Shown piece after piece: positions 15,018-21,384 of a DNA stretch of 21,384 nucleotides. The notes under the pieces were generated by a model. The model ran no database searches, was not told the origin of the DNA, and saw only the letters and a list, made by a program, of their open reading frames with translations. This DNA comes from Oscillospiraceae bacterium (GTDB lineage: Bacteria > Bacillota_A > Clostridia > Oscillospirales > CAG-272): NCBI GenBank assembly GCA_015064195.1, contig SVSO01000022.1, forward strand, positions 1 through 21,384, given 5' to 3'. Positions within the stretch are counted from its first letter, which is position 1. Every line of letters begins with the position of its first letter. The position numbers were made by a program, and so were the translations under genes.

Positions 15018-15512
15018 ATGCAGAAAAACATCATTTTAATCGGCATGGCAGGATGCGGCAAAAGCACCGTAGGCGTTCTGCTGGCAAAAGCGCTGGGATG
15101 CGCCTTCATCGACACAGACCTGATCATTCAGCAGCGCGAGGGAAAGTTGCTGCAGGAGATCATTAATTCGGACGGCGTGGAAGCCTTCAAAGCCGCCGAG
15201 GAGCGGGCACTGCTTGACGTTGATGCCTCCCTCGCCGTCATTGCCACCGGCGGAAGCGCGGTCTATTCGGCGGCAGGCATGGCACATTTGCGGAAGAATG
15301 GCGTGTGCGTGTGGCTGAGTCTTCCCTTTGCGGAGATCGAGCGGCGCATCCACAACATCGCCACCCGCGGCATCGCCATCGCACCGGGCAAGACTCTGCG
15401 GGATGCCTACGATGAGCGCGAGCCGCTGTATGAGCGGTATGCGGACATCACCGTCTCCTGCACCGGCGGCATCGAATCCACGGTGGCGGCGGTCATGGAA
15501 GCACTCAGATAG
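15018..15512 (+). CDS. Shikimate kinase-like enzyme
   Basis: This 164-residue P-loop kinase has the length and order of shikimate kinase: Walker A GMAGCGKST (9-17), FIDTD (D32, D34), a GG-containing substrate loop (ATGGSAV, 76-82), a lid with R117, and REPLYERYAD with R134. Shikimate kinase phosphorylates shikimate at the 3-OH in aromatic amino-acid synthesis. Two substrate-site positions differ from the classical enzyme as I recall it. The Arg of FRxxE is K58 (FKAAEE), and the GGG loop reads GGS. The lid RPLL motif is RGIA. The substrate may therefore still be shikimate or a related small alcohol. The start is set by AGGAGA. A much longer open frame upstream is not coding. It ends at a shared terminator. 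Confidence 0.82.
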   Translation: MQKNIILIGMAGCGKSTVGVLLAKALGCAFIDTDLIIQQREGKLLQEIINSDGVEAFKAAEERALLDVDASLAVIATGGSAVYSAAGMAHLRKNGVCVWLSLPFAEIERRIHNIATRGIAIAPGKTLRDAYDEREPLYERYADITVSCTGGIESTVAAVMEALR

Positions 15513-15541
15513 AAAAAAGAGCGGCACGCCGCTCTTTTTTT
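15513..15541. terminator. Bidirectional terminator between aroK-like and M23 genes
   Basis: A-run plus GAGCGGC (15513-15525) pairs with GCCGCTC plus T-run (15528-15540), with an extra T at 15541. It is a perfect hairpin filling the 30-bp gap between two convergent genes. The A-tract on one side and T-tract on the other let it work in both directions. Confidence 0.95.
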
Positions 15542-15542
15542 G

Positions 15543-16307
15543 TTAAAATTCGTAGGTTTCGTCCGCACCGGCATTCGCTTCGATATAGTCGAGCGGATCA
15601 ACATACACGCCGTTCACCTGCATTTCAAAGTGCAGATGCGGCTCCTCGGCGATCTCCACGAGGGCACTCTCGCCCACCGCGCCGATGATCTCGCCCATGG
15701 TCACGGACACGCCCACATCCATGCCCACAGCCAGCTCATCCGCTAAATTCTTGTAGACGGTGTAGATGCCGTCGCCGTGGTCGATCATCACCGAGCGGCC
15801 CATGAGCGGATCGTTCCACACCCGGCAGATGATGCCGCTGGAGGCCGAAACGACCTCGCTTCCGAGGGATGCGGCAATGTCAATGCCGGTATGGGCGCGA
15901 TAATCGTTCATGGTCATGGAGTAGACGGGGATATCGATCTCAAACTCCTTGGACACCGAACCGGCGGAAGGCAGCACGAAATAGCGCAGTCCCACGGATG
16001 TGGGCACTTCCGACGGTGTCACCGAGGCGGCAGTATCCGCAGTGGTGACGGGAGCGGTGGTTTCGGCAGGGGTTGTGACTGCCGGATCGGGCGCTTTGGT
16101 GTCCGCCGGCTTTGTTTCCGGCGCATCGGTTTCGATGGGACGTGTGGTCTCATGGGAATCGAGGACGGTGGACTCCCCATCGGGGTTCACCGGCTTGCGG
16201 CGGGATGCCACCGTGTAGATCGAGATGCCGACAATGCTCACCAGCATTGCCGCGAGAACGAGATAAATGACCGAATGGATCGAACGCTTCTTCTGTTTGT
16301 TTTCCAT
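15543..16307 (-). CDS. SpoIIQ-like M23 (LytM-fold) membrane-anchored protein
   Basis: This 254-residue protein has an N-terminal cytoplasmic tail, one transmembrane helix (about 12-34), a Thr/Pro/Ala-rich linker (about 43-104) and an M23 domain. The metal ligands H139 and D143 (HTGIDIA) and the HLHF pair (H224, H226) are present. The usual YxHL histidine reads YKNL (N187). The stretch NDPLMG...DHGDGIYTVYKNL closely parallels the VLGYVV...HADGLSTVYQSL stretch that I recall from Bacillus SpoIIQ. SpoIIQ is made in the forespore and pairs with SpoIIIAH across the septal membranes. Unlike the Bacillus protein, but like C. difficile SpoIIQ, the zinc site looks complete. It could instead be a vegetative M23 endopeptidase. 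An AAAGG site lies about 12 nt before the ATG. Confidence 0.72.
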   Translation of the reverse strand: MENKQKKRSIHSVIYLVLAAMLVSIVGISIYTVASRRKPVNPDGESTVLDSHETTRPIETDAPETKPADTKAPDPAVTTPAETTAPVTTADTAASVTPSEVPTSVGLRYFVLPSAGSVSKEFEIDIPVYSMTMNDYRAHTGIDIAASLGSEVVSASSGIICRVWNDPLMGRSVMIDHGDGIYTVYKNLADELAVGMDVGVSVTMGEIIGAVGESALVEIAEEPHLHFEMQVNGVYVDPLDYIEANAGADETYEF

Positions 16308-16358
16308 GTAATATTACCAGCCTTTCAAAATGTTTTGATTCGGTTTGGTAATATTCTT

Positions 16359-16376
16359 AACCGTGCGCTGACGGTT
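16359..16376. terminator. Weak hairpin after the ABC permease gene
   Basis: AACCGT (16359-16364) and ACGGTT (16371-16376) form a 6-bp stem with a 6-nt loop in the 87-bp gap between the permease stop (16395) and the M23 start (16307). On the minus strand it is followed by AAGAATATT, a poor U-tract. It is a weak terminator at best, so the M23 gene may be partly read from the ABC promoter. Confidence 0.3.
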
Positions 16377-16394
16377 TATTCACGAAAAACGGAA

Positions 16395-17216
16395 TTATTG
16401 CAGATTCACCGATTTTTTCATCACGCCGTGAGTGACGATCCAGCATCCGAGGCCGATGAGAGCGGTGATGGCGATGTACAGGAGGATCATGATCTGGATC
16501 TGGAACGCCGCCAGCCCGTTCAGTCGTCCCGCGTAGATGTCCCAGCTGCCGAAGATGGAGACAGTGCTCATGACCATCACATACGCGCTCATGATGATCT
16601 GCGTCACAACATAAATGATGAAATATCCCAGCACCGAGCCGAGGAAGCGGTGCTTTTTGAACAGCTGGCCGATGGAGACCGACGCATAGAGGGTCATGAT
16701 TCCGCCAACAGCACTGATGAATGCAAACAGCACAAGCTCAAGGATCATCACCCAGCCGGGCGTATTCATAAATTCAAACAGATAGAGCACGCCTTCGAGG
16801 AGAATGTAGAACGCCTCGCCGATGACCGCGTAAACCTCAGGATAGGAAGCGATGATGAGAAGGGACGAAGTGGTGACGATGGTGCCGAGAAGCTGCCAGA
16901 TCATGGCGGGAATGAGCTTTGCGAGGATGAGCGTGCTCCGTCTGACGGGCAGAGTCAGGGTAAGATAGCCCTCCGCGCCGTAGATATGCTTGTAGAATCG
17001 GCGGATGATCAGCACGTAGATGAAAACGTAGGCTGCCCAGATGACGAGGGAGTAAAGCATGACGGAAAGTCCGGCGAGAATTGCGAAAAACTCGGCAAAT
17101 TCCGCCGCCAGCATACAGAGTCTGGTGAGGCCGGAAATGACCAGCACGCCGAGGAACAGGATCAGCATGGGTGCGGCAGTGGCACGGAATTCATGCTTTA
17201 TGAGCTTTCCTAACAT
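16395..17216 (-). CDS. ABC transporter permease subunit (ABC-2 type)
   Basis: This 273-residue integral membrane protein has about six hydrophobic segments and a typical short cytosolic start (MLGKLIKHEFRATAAPMLILF). After the second segment comes the FYKHIYGAEGYLTLTLPV loop, which is common in clostridial ABC-2 permeases of bacitracin/YtrC-like exporters. Its ATG overlaps the end of the ATPase gene by 7 nt, so it forms the membrane half of the same transporter. The substrate is unknown. Confidence 0.86.
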   Translation of the reverse strand: MLGKLIKHEFRATAAPMLILFLGVLVISGLTRLCMLAAEFAEFFAILAGLSVMLYSLVIWAAYVFIYVLIIRRFYKHIYGAEGYLTLTLPVRRSTLILAKLIPAMIWQLLGTIVTTSSLLIIASYPEVYAVIGEAFYILLEGVLYLFEFMNTPGWVMILELVLFAFISAVGGIMTLYASVSIGQLFKKHRFLGSVLGYFIIYVVTQIIMSAYVMVMSTVSIFGSWDIYAGRLNGLAAFQIQIMILLYIAITALIGLGCWIVTHGVMKKSVNLQ

Positions 17217-17941
17217 CTGTACACCTCCCGGAAGAGCGCATCCACCGTTTTGCCGTGCTGCTCATACAGCGCGCGCACGGATGCGCAGAGTGCCGCTCTG
17301 CCGTCGGCGATGAAGATCACGTCGTCCAGCACCGGCTCCACATCGGCGATGAGGTGGGTGGAAATGAGGATGGAGCCGGTTTCCCGGTAGCCGGTGAGGA
17401 TGGTCTGGAGGATGTAATCCCGCGCCGCCGGATCCACGCCGCCGATGGGCTCATCCAGCACATACAGCTCCGCCTGCCGGCTCATGGTCAGCACCAGCTG
17501 GACCTTTTCCTTCGCGCCTTTTGACAGCGTATGCATCCGGTCGCGGAGGTTGATGCCCAGCCGTGCCAGCATTTCGTAAGCCTTCACCGGGTCAAAATCG
17601 CGGAAGAAATCGTCGTAATAATCGACGAGATAATCGATGCGTGCCCGCTCGGGAAGCGCGTTCCGGTCGGGCAGATAGGCTACCTTCGCCGCTGTATTGG
17701 GTGACGGCGGCTCACCGTCGATGAGGATCTCCCCGGCGTTCGGCACGAGGAGGCCGCAGATGAGCTTGATGATGGTGGATTTGCCGCATCCGTTGGGGCC
17801 GACGAGACCGATGATGCCGCCGCGACCGACGGTAAAGCTGCATCCGTCCAGCACCCGATTGGCGCCGTAAAATTTCGTCACGCCGCGCAGTTCCAGCAGC
17901 GGTGTCTGCGGCATCGGCGAAAATCTTGCTTGTTCGTCCAT
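17210..17941 (-). CDS. ABC transporter ATP-binding protein
   Basis: This 243-residue nucleotide-binding subunit has Walker A GPNGCGKST (48-56), a signature that reads LSKGAKEK (139-146) rather than LSGGQ, Walker B LYVLDEP (159-165), D-loop GGVD (167-170) and the switch histidine H196 (STHLI). The Q-loop position reads YLPDR. These variations are common in YtrB/EcsA-like ATPases paired with ABC-2 permeases. No GntR-type regulator, often found with YtrB systems, is adjacent. AAAGGA lies 8 nt before the ATG, and a good promoter lies upstream. It forms a two-gene operon with the overlapping permease. Confidence 0.92.
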   Translation of the reverse strand: MDEQARFSPMPQTPLLELRGVTKFYGANRVLDGCSFTVGRGGIIGLVGPNGCGKSTIIKLICGLLVPNAGEILIDGEPPSPNTAAKVAYLPDRNALPERARIDYLVDYYDDFFRDFDPVKAYEMLARLGINLRDRMHTLSKGAKEKVQLVLTMSRQAELYVLDEPIGGVDPAARDYILQTILTGYRETGSILISTHLIADVEPVLDDVIFIADGRAALCASVRALYEQHGKTVDALFREVYRC

Positions 17942-17973
17942 TATGAAATCCTTTCCGATTAAGTTCTGTTATC

Positions 17974-18003
17974 ATTATATCATATAACCCGTCATGAAGT
18001 CAA
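17974..18003 (-). promoter_or_regulatory. Promoter of the ABC transporter operon
   Basis: Minus strand TTGACT (17998-18003), 18 bp, then TATAAT (17974-17979), with an extended -10 TGA before it. The leader is about 30 nt. Confidence 0.82.
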
Positions 18004-18013
18004 CCGGAATCGC

Positions 18014-18050
18014 AAAAAAATTCGTCCTCAGGAAAATTGAGGACGAATTT
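18014..18050 (-). terminator. Intrinsic terminator of the 18050-18373 gene
   Basis: A perfect 13-bp stem, AAATTCGTCCTCA (18018-18030) with TGAGGACGAATTT (18038-18050), has a 7-nt loop. On the minus strand it is followed by a run of seven T (18014-18020). The 5' arm on that strand begins at the last base of the stop codon, so stop and terminator are fused. It insulates the ABC promoter just downstream. Confidence 0.93.
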
Positions 18051-18373
18051 TATGAAATAGCAGTCAATTTTGTAAGCCTCACCGGCTCATCCTTGTACCC
18101 GTGCAGGGTGGCGTAATATTGGGGCGAGATGAGGGTCAGCCGGTATTTTCCGCTGCTCATGCGGTCAAGCCCCTCCACATTGTAACGCACGCCGCCGCAT
18201 AAAATCTGCACATATGTACTCTTGTTGAACATACTTCTGCTTGCGCGCAGTTTTTTGATGATTTCCTCCGTCAGCACGACGTTGTCGATGTCGAGCACTT
18301 CCGCATTGATGCGGTTGGGTCTTTTTGTCATTTCCGAGATGGTCAAAACATTGTGCGGTACTTTCGTTTTCAT
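18050..18373 (-). CDS. Unrecognised small protein (107 aa)
   Basis: I do not recognise a family. The 107-residue protein is soluble and basic, with no signal peptide. The N-terminal half (EVLDIDNVVLTEEIIKKLRASR) looks helical. The C-terminal half (YVQILCGGVRYNVEGLDRM, GKYRLTLISPQYYATLHG) looks strand-rich. It is a convincing gene because it has a perfect TTGACA-17-TATAAT promoter, a GAGG ribosome site 6 nt before the ATG at 18373, and a strong terminator at its stop. An in-frame ATG at 18400 has no ribosome site. It is a single-gene transcript with no informative neighbour. Confidence 0.75.
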   Translation of the reverse strand: MKTKVPHNVLTISEMTKRPNRINAEVLDIDNVVLTEEIIKKLRASRSMFNKSTYVQILCGGVRYNVEGLDRMSSGKYRLTLISPQYYATLHGYKDEPVRLTKLTAIS

Positions 18374-18419
18374 ACGCTGCCTCAGACCTTTCCATAGCAT
18401 GGTGGAAACTTACGATACT

Positions 18420-18448
18420 ATTATACCACATCCGCGGCCATTTGTCAA
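18420..18448 (-). promoter_or_regulatory. Consensus promoter of the 107-aa gene
   Basis: Minus strand TTGACA (18443-18448), 17 bp, then TATAAT (18420-18425): a full consensus match. The leader to the ATG at 18373 is about 40 nt. Confidence 0.88.
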
Positions 18449-18520
18449 TAGCGACCGAATAAATTCACAGTCTGCAACCAAAATAATACACTTTGCTCAC
18501 ATTTTTACCGAAATTCCGAC

Positions 18521-18557
18521 AAAAAAACAGCGAAAGCCCTGCTTTCACTGTTTTTTT
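18521..18557. terminator. Bidirectional terminator after the lipoprotein gene
   Basis: AAAAAAACAG-C-GAAAGC (18521-18537) pairs with GCTTTC-A-CTGTTTTTTT (18541-18557) around a CCT loop, with one C/A mismatch. The minus-strand transcript of the gene ending at 18564 meets the hairpin and then seven T. It also insulates the downstream promoter at 18420-18448. Confidence 0.9.
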
Positions 18558-18563
18558 CTTTGA

Positions 18564-19250
18564 TTATCTTGCCGATGCGTCGGAGAACTTGGTGACTTCC
18601 TGCGCCGTGCCTGCGGCATCGGTGAGGGTCGCCTTCTGCTCGCTGATGACCTGCGTCATATTGCCCTTGGCATCGAAATAATAATTGTAGACCATGCGGG
18701 TGCAGTCATAGGTCGCACCGTCTGCGCTCACGTCATAGCTGTCCGCATAGGCATCCGTCATGGTGACGGCATACAGTGTCACCGATTCGGCGGAGATCAC
18801 ATCAATCTTCTCCACATCCGCCGCCGTAAAGGTGATGCGGAAGCGGTCGAAAATGTCAGGCGCTGCCATATCAGCTTCACTCAGCGGCTCATCGTTGAGG
18901 GAATGCATGAACAGCCCCTCCACCTGACGGGCGTTGTAGCTGACGACCTCACCGGACACGCCATAGGTCTTGGTCGCGCCCAGGTCATATTCCAGATTCG
19001 TGCCGTTTCCGACAAACTTGGTGTAGGACTGGGTGACGCTGTTCTCTGCCACACCTTCCACATCGGAGGCCAGCTTAACCGATTCGTACAGCATGACCTC
19101 GCCCGAAGCCATAGCAGTCAGCTGTTCGCTTCCTGCGATGATGACATCGAGATTCTGCGAGATCTTCGCCTCATTCCGGCATCCGACGCTCATGAGCGTA
19201 CCGAAGCAGAGTACCGCTGCAAGTGCCGCGATTTTAGTAAACTTTCTCAT
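18564..19250 (-). CDS. Predicted lipoprotein of unknown function
   Basis: This 228-residue exported protein has a hydrophobic signal (about 5-22) followed by the slightly atypical lipobox SVGC (Cys24) and then charged residues. The mature part is acidic and rich in Ala, Thr and Tyr. It has recurring strand-like segments (VTQSYTKFVGNGTNLEYD, TYDCTRMVYNYYFDAKGN), which suggest a beta-rich fold like small YcdA/LolA-type lipoproteins, but I cannot assign a family. GGGAG lies 9-10 nt before the ATG. It lies 100 bp after the P-loop gene, from which it is separated by a long hairpin. A terminator follows it. Confidence 0.8.
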   Translation of the reverse strand: MRKFTKIAALAAVLCFGTLMSVGCRNEAKISQNLDVIIAGSEQLTAMASGEVMLYESVKLASDVEGVAENSVTQSYTKFVGNGTNLEYDLGATKTYGVSGEVVSYNARQVEGLFMHSLNDEPLSEADMAAPDIFDRFRITFTAADVEKIDVISAESVTLYAVTMTDAYADSYDVSADGATYDCTRMVYNYYFDAKGNMTQVISEQKATLTDAAGTAQEVTKFSDASAR

Positions 19251-19294
19251 TTTTTCATTCTCCCGATTCTGAACAGAAGCCGAAAACGCGCGAA

Positions 19295-19327
19295 TTCTGC
19301 CGCAAATCAGGGGGATTTGCGGCAGAA
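19295..19327. other. Perfect 14-bp hairpin without a T-tract
   Basis: TTCTGCCGCAAATC (19295-19308) and GATTTGCGGCAGAA (19314-19327) form a flawless 14-bp stem with a 5-nt loop. It lies 24 nt past the P-loop gene and 45 nt before the lipoprotein ATG. Neither strand shows a T-run next to it, so simple intrinsic termination is unlikely. It may protect or process the RNA, or lower read-through. Confidence 0.7.
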
Positions 19328-19350
19328 CCTTTGCTCATGTTACGGCAGCC

Positions 19351-19758
19351 TCAGATGTACTTCTTGATGGTATCGGTTGCCTTGTCATCCGCGATGGAGA
19401 CCGTCATGGTGCAGTGCAGCTCATGCTTTTCGGAGAGTGCGTTGATCTCGTCCAGCATATTGTCGAAGCTTTCCACATCGTTCTTGCAGATCTTGAGCGC
19501 GGAATCGATATATATATCGGTCACGTCATGGTTGGAGGCGATGATGCCGGCGATGAAGCCGAACAGGGACTGTGCATCGCAGATGCCGTACTGGTCGGTA
19601 TCGATGAGACGAGCGGTGTGCTTGATGTCGTAAGTGAGCTTGGTGCCCTTTTCAATGCAAACGACAGAGCCGTTGGACTGCTCGGACGCGGTGTTGACCA
19701 TTTCGATCAGCTGCTTGGTTTTGCCTGTGCCCTTGACGCCGATAATTAACTTTAACAT
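19351..19758 (-). CDS. Small P-loop nucleotide-binding protein (135 aa)
   Basis: This 135-residue soluble protein has a Walker A motif GVKGTGKT (7-14) directly after the first strand (MLKLII). A Walker B-like strand follows (DIYIDS, 81-86), then a helical segment (FDNMLDEINALSEKH). It lacks the DNA-binding or regulatory parts of larger P-loop families. I recall similar small clostridial proteins annotated only as P-loop NTPases, and no function is known to me. The start is preceded by AGGAGG at a 10-nt spacing. It has its own promoter at 19816-19844, lies downstream of pgi, and may be read with the lipoprotein gene through the hairpin at 19295. Confidence 0.8.
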   Translation of the reverse strand: MLKLIIGVKGTGKTKQLIEMVNTASEQSNGSVVCIEKGTKLTYDIKHTARLIDTDQYGICDAQSLFGFIAGIIASNHDVTDIYIDSALKICKNDVESFDNMLDEINALSEKHELHCTMTVSIADDKATDTIKKYI

Positions 19759-19815
19759 AGTGAGTAATCCTCCTAAAAAATGTGTGCGTTTATGGGGATG
19801 TGTATCCTTACTTAT

Positions 19816-19844
19816 ATTTTACACTAAATCCCCGAAAATTTCAA
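19816..19844 (-). promoter_or_regulatory. Promoter of the P-loop gene
   Basis: Minus strand TTGAAA (19839-19844), 17 bp, then TAAAAT (19816-19821). It lies in the 173-bp gap after pgi, where no intrinsic terminator is visible. Confidence 0.72.
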
Positions 19845-19931
19845 GAGGATTTATCAACAAAATGTACGATTTCGCAAAGTTTTTACAACTTGTACAAATC
19901 TTACTAAAATACTTGGTGCAACTGCCAATAA

Positions 19932-21272
19932 TTATTTGCCCATTCTGGCTTCCAGTGCGGCCTTCTCTGCCTCATAGCCGGGCTTTCCGAGGAGTGCGTA
20001 CATATTCTTCTTGTACGCCTCAACGCCGGGCTGGTTGAAGGGATTCACGCCGAGGGTGTAGCCGGAAATTGCGCAGGCCAGCTCGAAGAAGTAAACCAGC
20101 CAGCCGAAGGAATACTCGCTCCGGTCAGCAAGCTCCAGCACGATATTCGGAACGCCGCCGTCCACGTGTGCCAGCAGAGTTGCGTTCATTGCGGCCTCGT
20201 TGACCTTGTGCAGCTCTTCGCCGGAGAGGAAGTTCAGACCGTCGATGTTTGCGGGGTCGTTGGGGATGACAACGGTATCGTTGGACTTCTTGATGTTGAC
20301 GACCGTCTCAAAGAGATTGCGGCGTCCTTCCTGGATGTACTGACCGAGAGAGTGCAGGTCTGTGGAGAAGATGACGCTGGACGGATAGATACCCATGTTG
20401 TCCTTGCCCTCGGACTCGCCGTAGAGCTGCTTCCACCACTCGTTCATCATGAGCATAGCCGCCTCGTAGGAAACGAGGATCTCGGTGGTCTTGCCCTTTC
20501 TGTACATAAGATTGCGCAGAGCCGCATACTTTGCCGCGTCGTTGTTTGCGATATCATCGGAAGCATATGCCTCACGTGCAGCCTGTGCGCCTGCCATCAT
20601 GGCGTCGATGTCACAGCCGGCAGCGGCGATGGGAAGCAGACCCACAGCGGTGAGCACGGAGTAGCGTCCGCCAACGTCATCCGGCACAACGAAGGTCTCG
20701 TAGCCCTTGTCGGTTGCGAAGGACTTGAGGGTGCCGCGTGCCTTGTCGGTGGTGACGAAAATGCGCTCCCGTGCGCCATCCTCGCCGTACTTCTTTTCGA
20801 GAAGCTCGCGGAAGATGCGGAATGCGACCGCCGGCTCGGTGGTGGTGCCGGACTTGGAAATAACATTCACGCAGATGTCCTTGCCATCGCAGATCTCCAG
20901 CAGCTCAGCCAGTGCGGAGGAGCAAATGTTGTTGCCTGCGAAGTAAACGCTGGGGGTGTCCTTCTTCTTTTCGTTGTACATGGGCGACTTGACGAATTCG
21001 ATGGCCGCACGTGCGCCGAGGTAAGAGCCGCCGATGCCGATAACGACGAGAATGTCAGCGGTCTTCTGAATCTTCTCAGCCGCCGCCTTGATGCGTGCGA
21101 ATTCTTCCTTATCATAATCCACGGGAAGGTCAACCCAGCCGAGGAAATCGTTTCCAAGACCGTTTTTCTTCTTCACCTGAGCGATAGCCGCCTTGACTGC
21201 CGGCTCGATGCCCGCAAGATCCTCAGCTGCGAGGAAATCCGCCATGTATTTGTCATTAAGTTTGAGTGCCAT
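19932..21272 (-). CDS. pgi: Glucose-6-phosphate isomerase
   Basis: This enzyme interconverts glucose-6-phosphate and fructose-6-phosphate in the cytosol (glycolysis/gluconeogenesis). The protein has 446 residues, typical for the Gram-positive form. Both family signatures are present: [17 protein letters not shown] (198-214) and [15 protein letters not shown] (408-422, including the catalytic lysine). The phosphate loop SKSGTTTE (139-146), E286 in YGESEGK and H307 in DLHSLGQ complete the active site. AAAGGAG precedes the ATG at 21270-21272. It appears to be a single gene. The upstream region to the window end holds only a possible inverted repeat and no clear promoter, and no terminator is visible after it. 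Confidence 0.97.
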   Translation of the reverse strand: MALKLNDKYMADFLAAEDLAGIEPAVKAAIAQVKKKNGLGNDFLGWVDLPVDYDKEEFARIKAAAEKIQKTADILVVIGIGGSYLGARAAIEFVKSPMYNEKKKDTPSVYFAGNNICSSALAELLEICDGKDICVNVISKSGTTTEPAVAFRIFRELLEKKYGEDGARERIFVTTDKARGTLKSFATDKGYETFVVPDDVGGRYSVLTAVGLLPIAAAGCDIDAMMAGAQAAREAYASDDIANNDAAKYAALRNLMYRKGKTTEILVSYEAAMLMMNEWWKQLYGESEGKDNMGIYPSSVIFSTDLHSLGQYIQEGRRNLFETVVNIKKSNDTVVIPNDPANIDGLNFLSGEELHKVNEAAMNATLLAHVDGGVPNIVLELADRSEYSFGWLVYFFELACAISGYTLGVNPFNQPGVEAYKKNMYALLGKPGYEAEKAALEARMGK

Positions 21273-21335
21273 AATTCTTCTCCTTTATTAAACAAACTGA
21301 AATCAATCATACATTCCGTTCCATAGTATGCCCGG

Positions 21336-21384
21336 AAATTGTCACAAATTTATTTTAGGAAACCTCGAAAATTTAGGACAATTT
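21336..21384. other. Possible inverted repeat upstream of pgi (cut by window edge)
   Basis: AAATTGTC (21336-21343) and GACAATTT (21377-21384) are perfect 8-bp inverted arms 33 bp apart, and the second reaches the last base of the window. TTTAGGA also occurs twice between them (21354-21360, 21372-21378). This could be an operator, but it is AT-rich and incomplete. Confidence 0.25.

Noticed and set aside
16326..16356. Forespore sigma-type promoter (GAATA and CATTTTG on the minus strand) before the SpoIIQ-like gene
   Set aside because: The boxes resemble sigma-G elements, but the 19-bp spacing is off and a SpoIIQ gene would be expected to use sigma-F. The evidence is too weak to call.
15777..17213. 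478-codon plus-strand open frame opposite the M23 and ABC permease genes
   Set aside because: It runs across two genes and their intergenic region on the other strand, is His/Asp/Arg-rich without domain signals, and has no ribosome site.
1..21384. tRNA, rRNA, CRISPR arrays, insertion sequences, phage genes
   Set aside because: No cloverleaf, conserved rRNA core, regularly spaced repeat series, transposase motif or phage structural gene was seen on either strand.

Overview
The window looks like chromosomal DNA from a spore-forming Firmicute of the class Clostridia, most likely an Oscillospiraceae/Ruminococcaceae-type gut organism. The evidence is a SpoVAF/GerA-family spore protein, a SpoIIQ-like M23 protein, lipoproteins and surface proteins with Thr/Glu/Pro-rich linkers, AGGAGG-type ribosome sites, consensus TTGACA/TATAAT promoters, and GC-rich third positions that leave long spurious antisense frames open. 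There is no rRNA, tRNA, CRISPR array, insertion sequence or phage gene. Genes are dense: no gene-free stretch exceeds about 230 bp, and the longest (5598-5826) holds a structured, repeat-like element.

Layout. (1) Positions 1-4829, minus strand: a promoter followed by asparagine synthetase (AsnB/AsnH type), a D-aspartate ligase-like ATP-grasp enzyme, aspartate racemase and MurE (cut by the window edge). The genes are tightly spaced or overlapping. Together they cover the cytoplasmic steps needed to build a peptidoglycan stem with an amidated D-aspartate side branch: make D-Asp, attach it, amidate it, and install residue 3 of the stem. This is the most interesting system in the window. A TtcA-like tRNA thiolase lies just upstream. 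(2) 5827-7849, plus strand: a leaderless Amidase_3 cell-wall amidase followed by SpoVAF, a probable spore unit. It ends with no gap against the convergent YerB-like lipoprotein (7850-9022). (3) 9209-9515: a small unknown gene with a strong bidirectional terminator.

(4) 13949 down to 9518, minus strand: a five-gene operon with gaps of 1, -4, 12 and 14 bp. It encodes FabV/trans-2-enoyl reductase, a condensation-fold acyltransferase, a zinc-ribbon membrane protein, a class II aldolase-fold protein that has lost all three zinc-binding histidines, and a cyclophilin. This is a possible lipid- or acyl-related pathway of unknown product. (5) 14015-16307: a YitT-family membrane protein (with a plus-strand promoter pointing into its 3' end), a shikimate kinase-like gene on the plus strand, a shared terminator, and the SpoIIQ-like M23 protein. 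(6) 16395-18003: a two-gene ABC transporter with its own promoter. (7) 18014-19844: two unrecognised genes and a small P-loop protein, each mostly a single transcription unit with clear promoters or hairpins. (8) 19932-21272: glucose-6-phosphate isomerase.

All assignments come from reading motifs by eye. No database search was possible.
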